Shown here one piece after another: positions 7,341 through 13,124 of a DNA stretch of 13,124 bases. Position 1 is the first letter of the stretch; each line of letters starts with the position of its first letter. A model generated the notes under the pieces. That model searched no databases. It saw only the letters and a list, made by a program, of their open reading frames with translations, and had not been told where the DNA came from. Source of the stretch: Methanobacteriaceae archaeon. GTDB taxonomy: Archaea > Methanobacteriota > Methanobacteria > Methanobacteriales > Methanobacteriaceae. Made by a program: the position numbers and the translations under genes. Location of the stretch: NCBI GenBank assembly GCA_017883605.1, contig JADGNH010000045.1:1-13124 (forward strand), read 5' to 3'.

Positions 7341-7795
7341 AGCAAAAAAGTTTTGTAATGCTGAAACCCGATGCGGTGCTTAGAAGACTGGCAGGTAGAA
7401 TTATAAACAAATTCGAAGAAAGGGGACTCAAGATCATAGCGGCTAAAATGCTTATAATCCAGAGAGATCTGGCAGAACAACACTATGGAGAACACTCTGA
7501 AAAACCTTTTTTCAAGGATCTGGTAGATTATATAACATCCGGACCAGTTCTGGCCCTGGTGATTGAAGGTGAGGAATGCGTAAGCCTTATAAGGAAAATG
7601 GTAGGATCCACCAATCCCAAAGAATCAGAACCAGGAACTATAAGGGGTGATTACGCCATCGACACTGGAAGGAACGTAATACACGCCTCAGATTCACTAA
7701 AATCTGCAAAAAGGGAAATATCACTATTTTTCAGCGATCCAGAAATTTGCAGTTACATTTTACCTGACGAAGAACTCATATACGAAGAGCCTTAA
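7337..7795 (+). CDS. ndk: Nucleoside diphosphate kinase
   Basis: This 152-residue cytosolic enzyme moves the gamma phosphate from ATP to other NDPs through a phosphohistidine, keeping GTP, CTP and UTP supplied. The catalytic motif NVIHASDS places the histidine at residue 116. Lys10 in MLKPDAV, the SGPVLALVIEG strand (68-78), Arg86, Thr92, Arg103 in TIRGDYA and Asn113 are the usual nucleotide-binding positions. The start ATG overlaps the rpl24e stop by four bases and has no strong SD of its own, so it is probably coupled. Its product supplies GTP to the initiation factor encoded next. Confidence 0.97.
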   Translation: MKQKSFVMLKPDAVLRRLAGRIINKFEERGLKIIAAKMLIIQRDLAEQHYGEHSEKPFFKDLVDYITSGPVLALVIEGEECVSLIRKMVGSTNPKESEPGTIRGDYAIDTGRNVIHASDSLKSAKREISLFFSDPEICSYILPDEELIYEEP

Positions 7796-7809
7796 TTTTT
7801 TACGGCTCT
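7786..7809 (+). other. Hairpin across the ndk stop codon
   Basis: AGAGCC (7786-7791) and GGCTCT (7804-7809) are perfect inverted repeats around a T-rich loop that contains the ndk stop. The element ends 24 bases before infB. It could be a processing site or weak terminator. Confidence 0.45.
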
Positions 7810-7833
7810 ATTACCTTTTCTGAGGGATAAAAT

Positions 7834-9624
7834 TTGAAAATCAGATCGCCCATAGTATCTGTTTTAGGTCACGTGGACCACGGAAAAACCACCCTTCTGG
7901 ACTTTATCCGAGGCAGTGCCATAGCTCAGAAAGAGGCAGGGGGGATAACCCAACACATCGGCGCCACTGAAATACCCATGGAAGTCATTGAAAACATATG
8001 CGGCGATTTCCTCAAAAAACTGGATATAAGAAATAAAATTCCCGGGCTTTTCTTTGTGGACACCCCAGGCCATGAGGCTTTTACCACCCTCCGCAAGCGT
8101 GGAGGTGCCCTGGCAGATATGGCTATCCTTATTGTGGATGTGAACGAGGGGTTCAAACCCCAAACATACGAAGCATTAAATATCCTTAAAATGTATAAAA
8201 CCCCTTTCATAGTAGCTGCAAACAAGATTGATAAAGTATATGGATGGGAATCCCATGGAAAAGTTACTTTCATGGAAAGTTACTTAAAACAGCCATCTAA
8301 CGTTCAAGAAAAATTGGACAATGCCCTCTATGAACTTTTGGGGATCCTGCATGATGAGGGATTTGAATCAGAAAGATTTGACCGGGTGCGTAACTTCGCA
8401 AAACAGATAAGCATTATCCCTATAAGTGCCAAGACCGGTGAAGGTATAGCCGAACTTTTAACCATGCTCATGGGACTTGCCCAGCAGTACCTTCAGGAGC
8501 AGCTGCAGATAGAAACCAACTCCCCTGCTAAAGGAACCATACTGGAAGTTAAAGAAGAAGTAGGCCTGGGGATAACCATAGACGCCATAATATACGATGG
8601 AATCATCCGAAAAAATGATATAATAGCCTTAACCACCCTTGATGATGTTATAACCACCAAGATAAGATCATTACTTAAACCCAGGCCTCTGGAAGAGATA
8701 AGGGAATCCAAAAAGAGGTTCCGAAATGTGGATGAAGTGGTTGCAGCCGCCGGTATCAAAATCGTCGCCCCTAACATAGAAAACGTTGTCTCTGGATCTC
8801 CCCTTCGGGTGGTCAAAAAAGACCTGGAAGGGGTTAAAGAGGAAATACTGCGTGAAATCGAGAACATAAAAATAGACACCCATGAACTGGGAGTGGTGGT
8901 GAAAGCAGACACCCTGGGATCACTTGAAGCTCTGGTAAACATGCTTAAAGAGATGAAAATCCCTATAAGGGTGGCTGATATTGGCGATGTGTCCCGAAGA
9001 GATGTGGTAGATGCTTCAATAGTGAAAAAAGAAGACGCCCGATACGGGGTGATCATCGCCTTCAACATTAAAGTGCTGCCCTCAGCAGCGACAGAAATAA
9101 GTACATCCCAGGTAAAACTTTTCTCTGCAGACGTTATATATCAGCTTACAGAAGATTACTCTCAGTGGTTGGAAGAAGCAGAGGAACGTAAAAAGAAAGA
9201 ATGGTTTGATGCCATAATAAGACCTGGAAAGATAAGAATAATTCCAAAACTTGTGTTCAGATACAACAAACCCGCAATAGCGGGTATAGAAGTTTTGGGA
9301 GGCACCGTGAAAAAGGATTACATTTTAATCCAGGAAAACGGATCCCGGGTGGGAAAAGTGGAAAGCATGCAGGATAAGGGTAAAAACCTGAAATCAGCTT
9401 CCAAAGGTCAACAGGTGGCTATGGCCATTAAAGACGCCACCTTTGGACGTGACTTTGAAGAAGGAGATATTATATACGTAGATATACCTGAAAATCATTA
9501 TAAAATACTTGAATCAGAGTTTAAAAGAAAATTAAGCGAAGATGAGTTACAAATACTCGAAGAGATAGTTAATATAAAAAGAAAAGCAGATCCCAACTGG
9601 GGATTAAATAATATTCTTAGATGA
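7834..9624 (+). CDS. infB: Translation initiation factor aIF5B (IF2 homologue)
   Basis: This GTPase promotes joining of ribosomal subunits and placement of initiator tRNA. The 596-residue length matches the compact archaeal form without a long N-terminal extension. The G domain shows GHVDHGKT (12-19), GGITQHIGAT (36-45, switch I), DTPGHE (76-81, switch II), NKID (130-133) and ISAKTGEG. The C-terminal half carries domains II to IV, including LGVVVKADTLGSLEAL. There is no intein at the P-loop, unlike the Methanocaldococcus gene. The start is TTG 7834 with GAGGG (7822-7826) seven bases upstream; the residues after it (KIRSPIVSVLGHVDHGKT) leave little room for another start. It closes the L7Ae cluster. 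Confidence 0.96.
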   Translation: MKIRSPIVSVLGHVDHGKTTLLDFIRGSAIAQKEAGGITQHIGATEIPMEVIENICGDFLKKLDIRNKIPGLFFVDTPGHEAFTTLRKRGGALADMAILIVDVNEGFKPQTYEALNILKMYKTPFIVAANKIDKVYGWESHGKVTFMESYLKQPSNVQEKLDNALYELLGILHDEGFESERFDRVRNFAKQISIIPISAKTGEGIAELLTMLMGLAQQYLQEQLQIETNSPAKGTILEVKEEVGLGITIDAIIYDGIIRKNDIIALTTLDDVITTKIRSLLKPRPLEEIRESKKRFRNVDEVVAAAGIKIVAPNIENVVSGSPLRVVKKDLEGVKEEILREIENIKIDTHELGVVVKADTLGSLEALVNMLKEMKIPIRVADIGDVSRRDVVDASIVKKEDARYGVIIAFNIKVLPSAATEISTSQVKLFSADVIYQLTEDYSQWLEEAEERKKKEWFDAIIRPGKIRIIPKLVFRYNKPAIAGIEVLGGTVKKDYILIQENGSRVGKVESMQDKGKNLKSASKGQQVAMAIKDATFGRDFEEGDIIYVDIPENHYKILESEFKRKLSEDELQILEEIVNIKRKADPNWGLNNILR

Positions 9625-9715
9625 GGAATATTTAAATAAAAAATATATTTAGATGTTTATGATTGATTTCAAATGAATCTCCAGATCCTAATGATTGATT
9701 CAAATTATATCAAAC

Positions 9716-9758
9716 AAATTAATATCCAATAAATATCAAATAAATTAATATCCAATAA
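9716..9758. repeat. 17-bp direct repeat upstream of rps6e
   Basis: AAATTAATATCCAATAA occurs exactly at 9716-9732 and 9742-9758, 26 bases apart. A second, weaker pair (ATGATTGATT then CAAAT) lies at 9659-9674 and 9691-9705. The 202-base spacer 9625-9826 has no gene. Confidence 0.65.
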
Positions 9759-9784
9759 TAACATCACCAATGGAAAACAATAAA

Positions 9785-9802
9785 TAATATAGAGTATAAA
9801 AG
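9785..9802 (+). promoter_or_regulatory. Candidate promoter of the rps6e operon
   Basis: Two overlapping TATA-like boxes are visible: AATATAGA around 9786-9793 and TATAAAAG at 9795-9802. The second is only 25 bases before the SD-start region, so its use would leave almost no leader. The first would leave room for the SD GGAGGAGAT (9815-9823). Confidence 0.4.
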
Positions 9803-9826
9803 ACAGGATAAGATGGAGGAGATAGA

Positions 9827-10204
9827 TTGGCATTTAAATTAGTTATTTCAGAAGGCAAGATTAGTCATCAAGTTGAAGTTGAAGCTGCAGAGTCAAAAAA
9901 GCTCATAGGACTAAAGATTGGTGATGAATTCGACGCCTCTGTTGTTGGTTTAAAAGGATACACCCTAAAAATTACCGGGGGAAGCGATAAAAATGGTTTT
10001 CCCATGAAAAGAGATGTGAACGGACCTCGGAGAATTAGAAGTCTCCTATCTGGCGGTACAGGTTTTAAACCTAAAAGAGACGGACAGAGAAGAAGAAAAA
10101 CCATTCGTGGTAATACCTTGTCCGATGATATCGTTCAGATCAACACTTCCGTTGCCGTAAAGGGTGAAAAAAGTATTGATGAACTTCTAAAGAGTGAAGA
10201 GTAG
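9827..10204 (+). CDS. rps6e: Ribosomal protein S6e
   Basis: This 125-residue small-subunit protein is shared with eukaryotes. The core motif TGGSDKNGFPMKRDV (50-64) is the S6e signature and is followed by the basic GFKPKRDGQRRRKTIRGN (79-96), which binds rRNA. The long phosphorylated tail of eukaryotic S6 is absent, as usual in archaea. The start is TTG 9827, read as MAFKLVISEG, with SD GGAGGAGAT just upstream. It is followed after 19 bases by the aIF2-gamma gene, so the two are probably one transcript. Confidence 0.95.
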   Translation: MAFKLVISEGKISHQVEVEAAESKKLIGLKIGDEFDASVVGLKGYTLKITGGSDKNGFPMKRDVNGPRRIRSLLSGGTGFKPKRDGQRRRKTIRGNTLSDDIVQINTSVAVKGEKSIDELLKSEE

Positions 10205-10223
10205 AACTTTTCGGGTGTAATTT

Positions 10224-11450
10224 GTGAAAGTACAGTCTGAAATTAATATAGGTCTAGTGGGACACGTTGACCATGGAAAAACAACACTTACAAAGGCCCT
10301 ATCAGGTATATGGACAGATACTCATAGTGAGGAGACCAAAAGAGGTATATCCATAAGATTAGGTTATGCAGATATAACCTTCCGCAGGTGTACCACCTGT
10401 CCCGCCCCCCAGTGTTACACCACTGCCATGGTATGCGAACATTGCGGATCCGAGACCCAAACCCTCCGAAAAGTATCTTTTGTGGACTCACCAGGTCATG
10501 AAACCCTTATGGCCACCATGTTATCCGGCGCAGCCATAATGGACGGAGCCGTGCTGGTAATAGCTGCCAATGAACCATGTCCCCAGCCCCAAACCAAGGA
10601 ACATCTCATGGCCCTGGATGTGATAGGAGTCACCGATGTGATAGTGGTTCAAAACAAGATAGATATCGTGTCAAAAGAAAGGGCCCTGGAAAGCTACCAG
10701 GAAATAAAAGATTTTGTACAGGGAACCTGTGCAGAGGACGCTCCCATAATACCAGTATCTGCACAACAGGGTGCCAACATAGATATATTGATTGATGTGA
10801 TTCAGGACAGGATGAAAACTCCCAGAAGATCCCTCAGAAAAGCACCGCGAATGTATGTGGCCCGATCCTTCGATATTAACAAACCAGGATGCTCCCCAGG
10901 AAATATTCAGGGAGGAGTAATAGGAGGTTCCCTTGTCCAGGGGAAACTCAAAGTGGGAGATGAAATAGAGATAAAACCAGGTGTACAGGTTAAAAAGAAA
11001 GGTAAACCAGAATGGATTAGCTTGTACTCAGAAATTGTGGGATTAATTGCTGCTGGAGAAGCTGTAGATGAAATAGGACCGGGCGGGCTCATCGGCGTAG
11101 GAACCAAACTGGATCCATCCTTAACTAAAGCTGATTCACTTTCAGGTTCAATAGCCGGTAAACCCGAAACATTACCTCCCATTCTATACGAATTCACCAT
11201 GAAAACCCACCTTCTGGATAGAGTAGTTGGTACCAGAGAAGAAAAGGAAGTTGAACCTATAAAATCCTCAGAACCCCTGATGATCAACATCGGAACCTCA
11301 ACCACCATTGGAATGGTAACCAGCGCCAGGGGTGACGTGGTGGATGTGCAGCTCAAACTACCTGTTTGTGCTGATAAAGGTCAGAGAGTTGCCTTGAGTA
11401 GACGTGTGGGGGCTAGATGGAGGTTAATTGGATATGGAATTATCGAATAG
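10224..11450 (+). CDS. eif2g: Translation initiation factor aIF2 gamma subunit
   Basis: This is the GTP-binding core of aIF2, which carries initiator Met-tRNA to the small subunit. The 408 residues are the usual archaeal size. The G domain has GHVDHGKT (13-20), DSPGHE (88-93), NKID (144-147) and the segment IPVSAQQGANID. A zinc knuckle typical of the gamma subunit lies inside the G domain, with Cys56-x2-Cys59 and Cys71-x2-Cys74, plus an extra Cys64. Domains II and III follow, with GGSLVQGKLKVGDEIEI. The start is GTG 10224 with GGGTG (10213-10217) six bases upstream. Near the 3' end the coding sequence contains GGAGGTT (11419-11425), which serves as the SD of the overlapping PIN gene starting at 11434. 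Confidence 0.96.
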   Translation: MKVQSEINIGLVGHVDHGKTTLTKALSGIWTDTHSEETKRGISIRLGYADITFRRCTTCPAPQCYTTAMVCEHCGSETQTLRKVSFVDSPGHETLMATMLSGAAIMDGAVLVIAANEPCPQPQTKEHLMALDVIGVTDVIVVQNKIDIVSKERALESYQEIKDFVQGTCAEDAPIIPVSAQQGANIDILIDVIQDRMKTPRRSLRKAPRMYVARSFDINKPGCSPGNIQGGVIGGSLVQGKLKVGDEIEIKPGVQVKKKGKPEWISLYSEIVGLIAAGEAVDEIGPGGLIGVGTKLDPSLTKADSLSGSIAGKPETLPPILYEFTMKTHLLDRVVGTREEKEVEPIKSSEPLMINIGTSTTIGMVTSARGDVVDVQLKLPVCADKGQRVALSRRVGARWRLIGYGIIE

Positions 11451-11840
11451 ACCTGAAGCCATTTTAGATGCAAATTTTTTATGATGGCAGCTCAATTTAA
11501 CCTGGATGTGGTAAGTGAGCTGAAAAAAATTTTACCATCCTTTAGATTGTCAGTACCCTCCTTTGTGGTCCGTGAACTGGAAAATATTAAAAAAAGATCT
11601 AAAGGTAGAACTAAAGCTGTAGCTGCAGTGGCCATCAAAATCGCCAGTTCAAGTCCGCTGGAGATTAAAGATATACCACTCCTGGAGGGAGAATACGTAG
11701 ATGATGCCCTGCTCCGAATATCCCATGTCTTAGGTACCAATGACCGGGAACTGAGAAGAAAGGCAAGAAAACGGGAAATAACAGTAATATATCTGCGCCA
11801 GAAAAGATATCTGGCTGTTGATGGACATCTAAAACATTAA
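11434..11840 (+). CDS. Fcf1-like PIN-domain nuclease, split by a -1 frameshift
   Basis: This belongs to the archaeal Fcf1/Utp24-like PIN family (probable rRNA-processing endonuclease), which commonly follows the aIF2-gamma gene. ATG 11434 has SD GGAGGTT (11419-11425) with 8-base spacing and reads MELSNRPEAILDANFL before UGA at 11482. This part contains the first catalytic aspartate (ILDANF). The rest is in the -1 frame from about 11475: FFMMAAQFNLDVVSELKK and onward. It has the second acid in VVRELENI, then VDDALL, GTNDRELRRKA and the family-typical VIYLRQKRYL. Joined by a -1 shift it would be about 135 residues, the normal length. Starting instead at ATG 11481 gives 119 residues, but that ATG has no SD and the product would lack the catalytic Asp. 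The gene may use programmed frameshifting, carry an indel, or contain a sequencing error. Confidence 0.8.
11475..11522 (+). promoter_or_regulatory. Candidate -1 frameshift signal: slippery heptamer, spacer, hairpin
   Basis: In the frame of ATG 11434 the codons AAT TTT TTA TGA contain U UUU UUA (11475-11481), the same heptamer as HIV-1 gag-pol, directly before the UGA stop. Six bases later CAGCTCA (11488-11494) pairs perfectly with TGAGCTG (11516-11522). The 21-base loop can extend the stem through ACC (11500-11502) with GGT (11510-11512). A -1 slip joins both halves of the PIN domain exactly. Function is unproven. Confidence 0.5.
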
Positions 11841-11867
11841 GCTGTTGATGAACATCTAAAACATTAA
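11814..11867. repeat. 27-bp tandem duplication of the PIN gene 3' end
   Basis: The last eight codons and stop (A-V-D-G-H-L-K-H-stop, 11814-11840) are followed at once by a copy (11841-11867) differing by one base, which would read A-V-D-E-H-L-K-H-stop. The second copy is untranslated. It looks like a fairly recent duplication. Confidence 0.9.
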
Positions 11868-11923
11868 ATATTTGTAACATTTGATGTATACCAGTTTAAA
11901 GCTCATATATTGATAGATTTTTT

Positions 11924-11932
11924 GATATAAAG
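11924..11932 (+). promoter_or_regulatory. Candidate TATA box of ppa
   Basis: GATATAAAG is about 45 bases before the ppa ATG, which would put the transcript start near 11951. The short leader then holds SD GGAGG (11961-11965). Another TATA-like run (TCATATATT, 11903-11911) is an alternative. Confidence 0.45.
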
Positions 11933-11973
11933 TTTGATTAACCTGTTAAAAGGTTGAAAAGGAGGAATCGAAT

Positions 11974-12495
11974 ATGAATCTCTGGAAAGACATACCATCT
12001 GGACCTTCGGCACCAGAAGTATTATACGCTGTTGTGGAAATCCCAAAAGGATCAAGAAACAAATACGAATATGATAAAGATAAAGAAGCATTTGCACTGG
12101 ACAGAGTCCTTTACTCCCCATTCCATTATCCTGCAGAGTACGGTATAATACCCCAAACCTTATGGGATGATGGCGACCCCATGGACATTCTGGTTCTGAT
12201 GGACGAGCCCACCTTCCCTGGATGCATCATTGAAACCAGGCCCATTGGAGTAATGAGAATGATAGATGGAGGGGAAAGCGACGACAAAATAATAGGCGTA
12301 CCAGTGAACGACCCCCGATTCAAAGATATCCAAGATGTTCAGGATGTGCCCCAGGCATTTCAAGATGAAATCGTCCACTTCTTCCAGGACTATAAAAAAC
12401 TGGAAGGAAAGGTAACCGAAGTCATTGGTTGGGAAAACTCCCAAAAAGCATTGGAATCCATCAAACATTCCATGGAATTATTCAAAGAACTTTAA
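11974..12495 (+). CDS. ppa: Inorganic pyrophosphatase, family I
   Basis: This cytosolic Mg-dependent enzyme hydrolyses pyrophosphate to phosphate, pulling tRNA charging, RNA and DNA synthesis forward. The 173 residues fit the soluble family I enzyme. EIPKGSRNKYEYD (22-34) holds the substrate-binding Lys, Arg and Glu residues. The signature DGDPMD (66-71) gives the metal-binding Asp66, Asp68 and Asp71. Further acids and lysines occur in DDKIIGVPVNDPR (103-115). Tyrosines in HYPAEYG (51-57) are also typical. ATG 11974 has SD GGAGG eight bases upstream. It seems to be transcribed alone between the PIN gene and rpoE1. Confidence 0.97.
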   Translation: MNLWKDIPSGPSAPEVLYAVVEIPKGSRNKYEYDKDKEAFALDRVLYSPFHYPAEYGIIPQTLWDDGDPMDILVLMDEPTFPGCIIETRPIGVMRMIDGGESDDKIIGVPVNDPRFKDIQDVQDVPQAFQDEIVHFFQDYKKLEGKVTEVIGWENSQKALESIKHSMELFKEL

Positions 12496-12680
12496 TGACT
12501 TAAATTTATTTATATTAATTTTAAGAAATCCTAGAATTAACATTATTAGATTAAATATCAAGTAAATCCATATTTAAATTAAGAATAGATGTTAAATATA
12601 TTTAATATTTCAAATTAATTTAGATATTGAACAAAATTAATATTTAAAAATTTAGATCAAATATTAAATTTAACATCCTC

Positions 12681-12741
12681 ATTGATGAAAAATAAAGATC
12701 ATAAATTGATGAGAAATAAAATTGCTTAAAAAAATTGCTTA
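12681..12741. repeat. Two short direct repeats upstream of rpoE1
   Basis: ATTGATGAAAAATAAA (12681-12696) recurs at 12705-12720 with one change. Directly after, AAATTGCTTA occurs at 12719-12728 and 12732-12741. The 273-base spacer 12496-12768 is very AT-rich with many degenerate TTAAATATT-like runs and no gene. Confidence 0.6.
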
Positions 12742-12745
12742 CAAC

Positions 12746-12753
12746 TATAAAAG
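12746..12753 (+). promoter_or_regulatory. Candidate TATA box of rpoE1
   Basis: TATAAAAG lies only 16-23 bases before the TTG start. If used at normal spacing, transcripts would start at about the initiation codon and lack the GAGGGAT SD (12759-12764). Either another upstream box serves, or the mRNA is nearly leaderless. Confidence 0.35.
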
Positions 12754-12768
12754 CAGTGAGGGATTTGA

Positions 12769-13124
12769 TTGTATTTAGTATCCAAAATCGAAGACACGGT
12801 GAGAATTCCACCCAGTCGGTTTGAAGAACCCCTAAATGAGGTTGCCACCGAAGTTTTAAACGAAAAATACGTTGGGAAAATCGATAAAAAACTGGGATTG
12901 ATGGTAACCGTCAAAGAAATAGAAGAAATTGGCGTGGGAAAAGTGATAATGGGCGACGGAGCTGCTTATCACGATGTTGTATTCACTGCACTGTTCTTCA
13001 AACCAGGTCTGCATGAGATCATGGAAGGAGAGGTCATAGAAATAACCGAATTCGGAGCTTTTGTACGCATCGGACCCATGGACGGACTGGTGCACGTATC
13101 ACAGGTAACTGATGACTACATAAA
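12769..13124 (+). CDS. rpoE1: DNA-directed RNA polymerase subunit Rpo7 (RpoE'), 5' part
   Basis: The first 118 codons are present; the gene runs off the window end. Rpo7 with Rpo4 forms the stalk of archaeal RNA polymerase, helping open-complex formation and binding the nascent RNA, like eukaryotic Rpb7. The N-terminal RNP-like domain is about residues 1-80 (MYLVSKIEDTVRIPPSRF, then MGDGAAYHDVVF). The S1/OB domain begins EGEVIEITEFGAFVRIGPMD (87-106) and continues GLVHVSQV. The start is TTG 12769, aligned with the usual N-terminus and preceded by GAGGG (12759-12763) about five bases upstream. In related genomes rpoE2, S24e and S27ae follow, but they are outside this window. Confidence 0.95.
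   Translation, partial: MYLVSKIEDTVRIPPSRFEEPLNEVATEVLNEKYVGKIDKKLGLMVTVKEIEEIGVGKVIMGDGAAYHDVVFTALFFKPGLHEIMEGEVIEITEFGAFVRIGPMDGLVHVSQVTDDYI

Noticed and set aside
8493..9068. 191-codon open frame on the - strand
   Set aside because: Antisense to the middle of infB, rich in Ser and Thr, no start signal and no motif.
7834..9624. Intein in infB
   Set aside because: Checked because the Methanocaldococcus orthologue has one; the P-loop and all later motifs are uninterrupted at normal length.
10577..10795. 72-codon + strand frame inside the aIF2-gamma gene
   Set aside because: It is an out-of-frame reading of a well-conserved GTPase gene, without SD or family similarity.

Overview
The window looks like chromosomal DNA of a methanogenic archaeon of the order Methanobacteriales, probably a mesophilic Methanobacterium-like species. 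The reasons are an F420-dependent NADP oxidoreductase, a 67-residue HMf-type histone, archaeal and eukaryote-type ribosomal proteins (L7Ae, S28e, L24e, S6e), aIF5B, aIF2-gamma and Rpo7, AGGTGAT-type Shine-Dalgarno (SD) sequences, and AT-rich spacers with TATA boxes. From memory, the gene order matches the Methanothermobacter thermautotrophicus segment that runs from the F420-dependent NADP reductase to rpoE1. All recognised genes are on the + strand. I saw no tRNA, rRNA, CRISPR array or insertion sequence.

Layout. (1) 1-1465: npdG and a hxlB-type sugar-phosphate isomerase, probably co-transcribed, with a near-palindrome at the npdG promoter and a strong hairpin between the two genes. (2) 1466-5551: four genes separated by AT-rich spacers: endA (tRNA splicing), trpS (tRNA-Trp charging), a SpoIIM-family membrane protein and thrC (threonine synthesis). 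(3) 5552-6509: the histone gene with its own promoter and terminator, then a 517-base spacer. (4) 6510-9624: the compact cluster rpl7ae-rps28e-rpl24e-ndk-infB. (5) 9827-11840: rps6e, the aIF2-gamma gene and an Fcf1-like PIN nuclease gene that overlaps it. (6) 11974-13124: inorganic pyrophosphatase, then the start of rpoE1 (RNA polymerase Rpo7), cut by the window edge. Regions 4-6 are a translation and transcription housekeeping block: ribosomal proteins, two initiation GTPases, NTP homeostasis (ndk, ppa), a probable rRNA-processing nuclease and an RNA polymerase subunit.

The most striking observation is in the Fcf1-like gene. Its SD, start codon and catalytic-aspartate segment (11434-11481) are in one frame, and the rest of the PIN domain is in the -1 frame. 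The junction is a U UUU UUA heptamer followed at once by UGA, and 6 bases later by a 7-bp perfect hairpin. This is either a candidate programmed -1 frameshift or a one-base indel in a T run. Other observations are a possible L7Ae-binding kink-turn in the L7Ae leader, four 21-22 bp iteron-like units just upstream of the endA TATA box, and a recurring pattern in which the last codons and stop codon of a gene are repeated just downstream (clearest for the PIN gene and endA).
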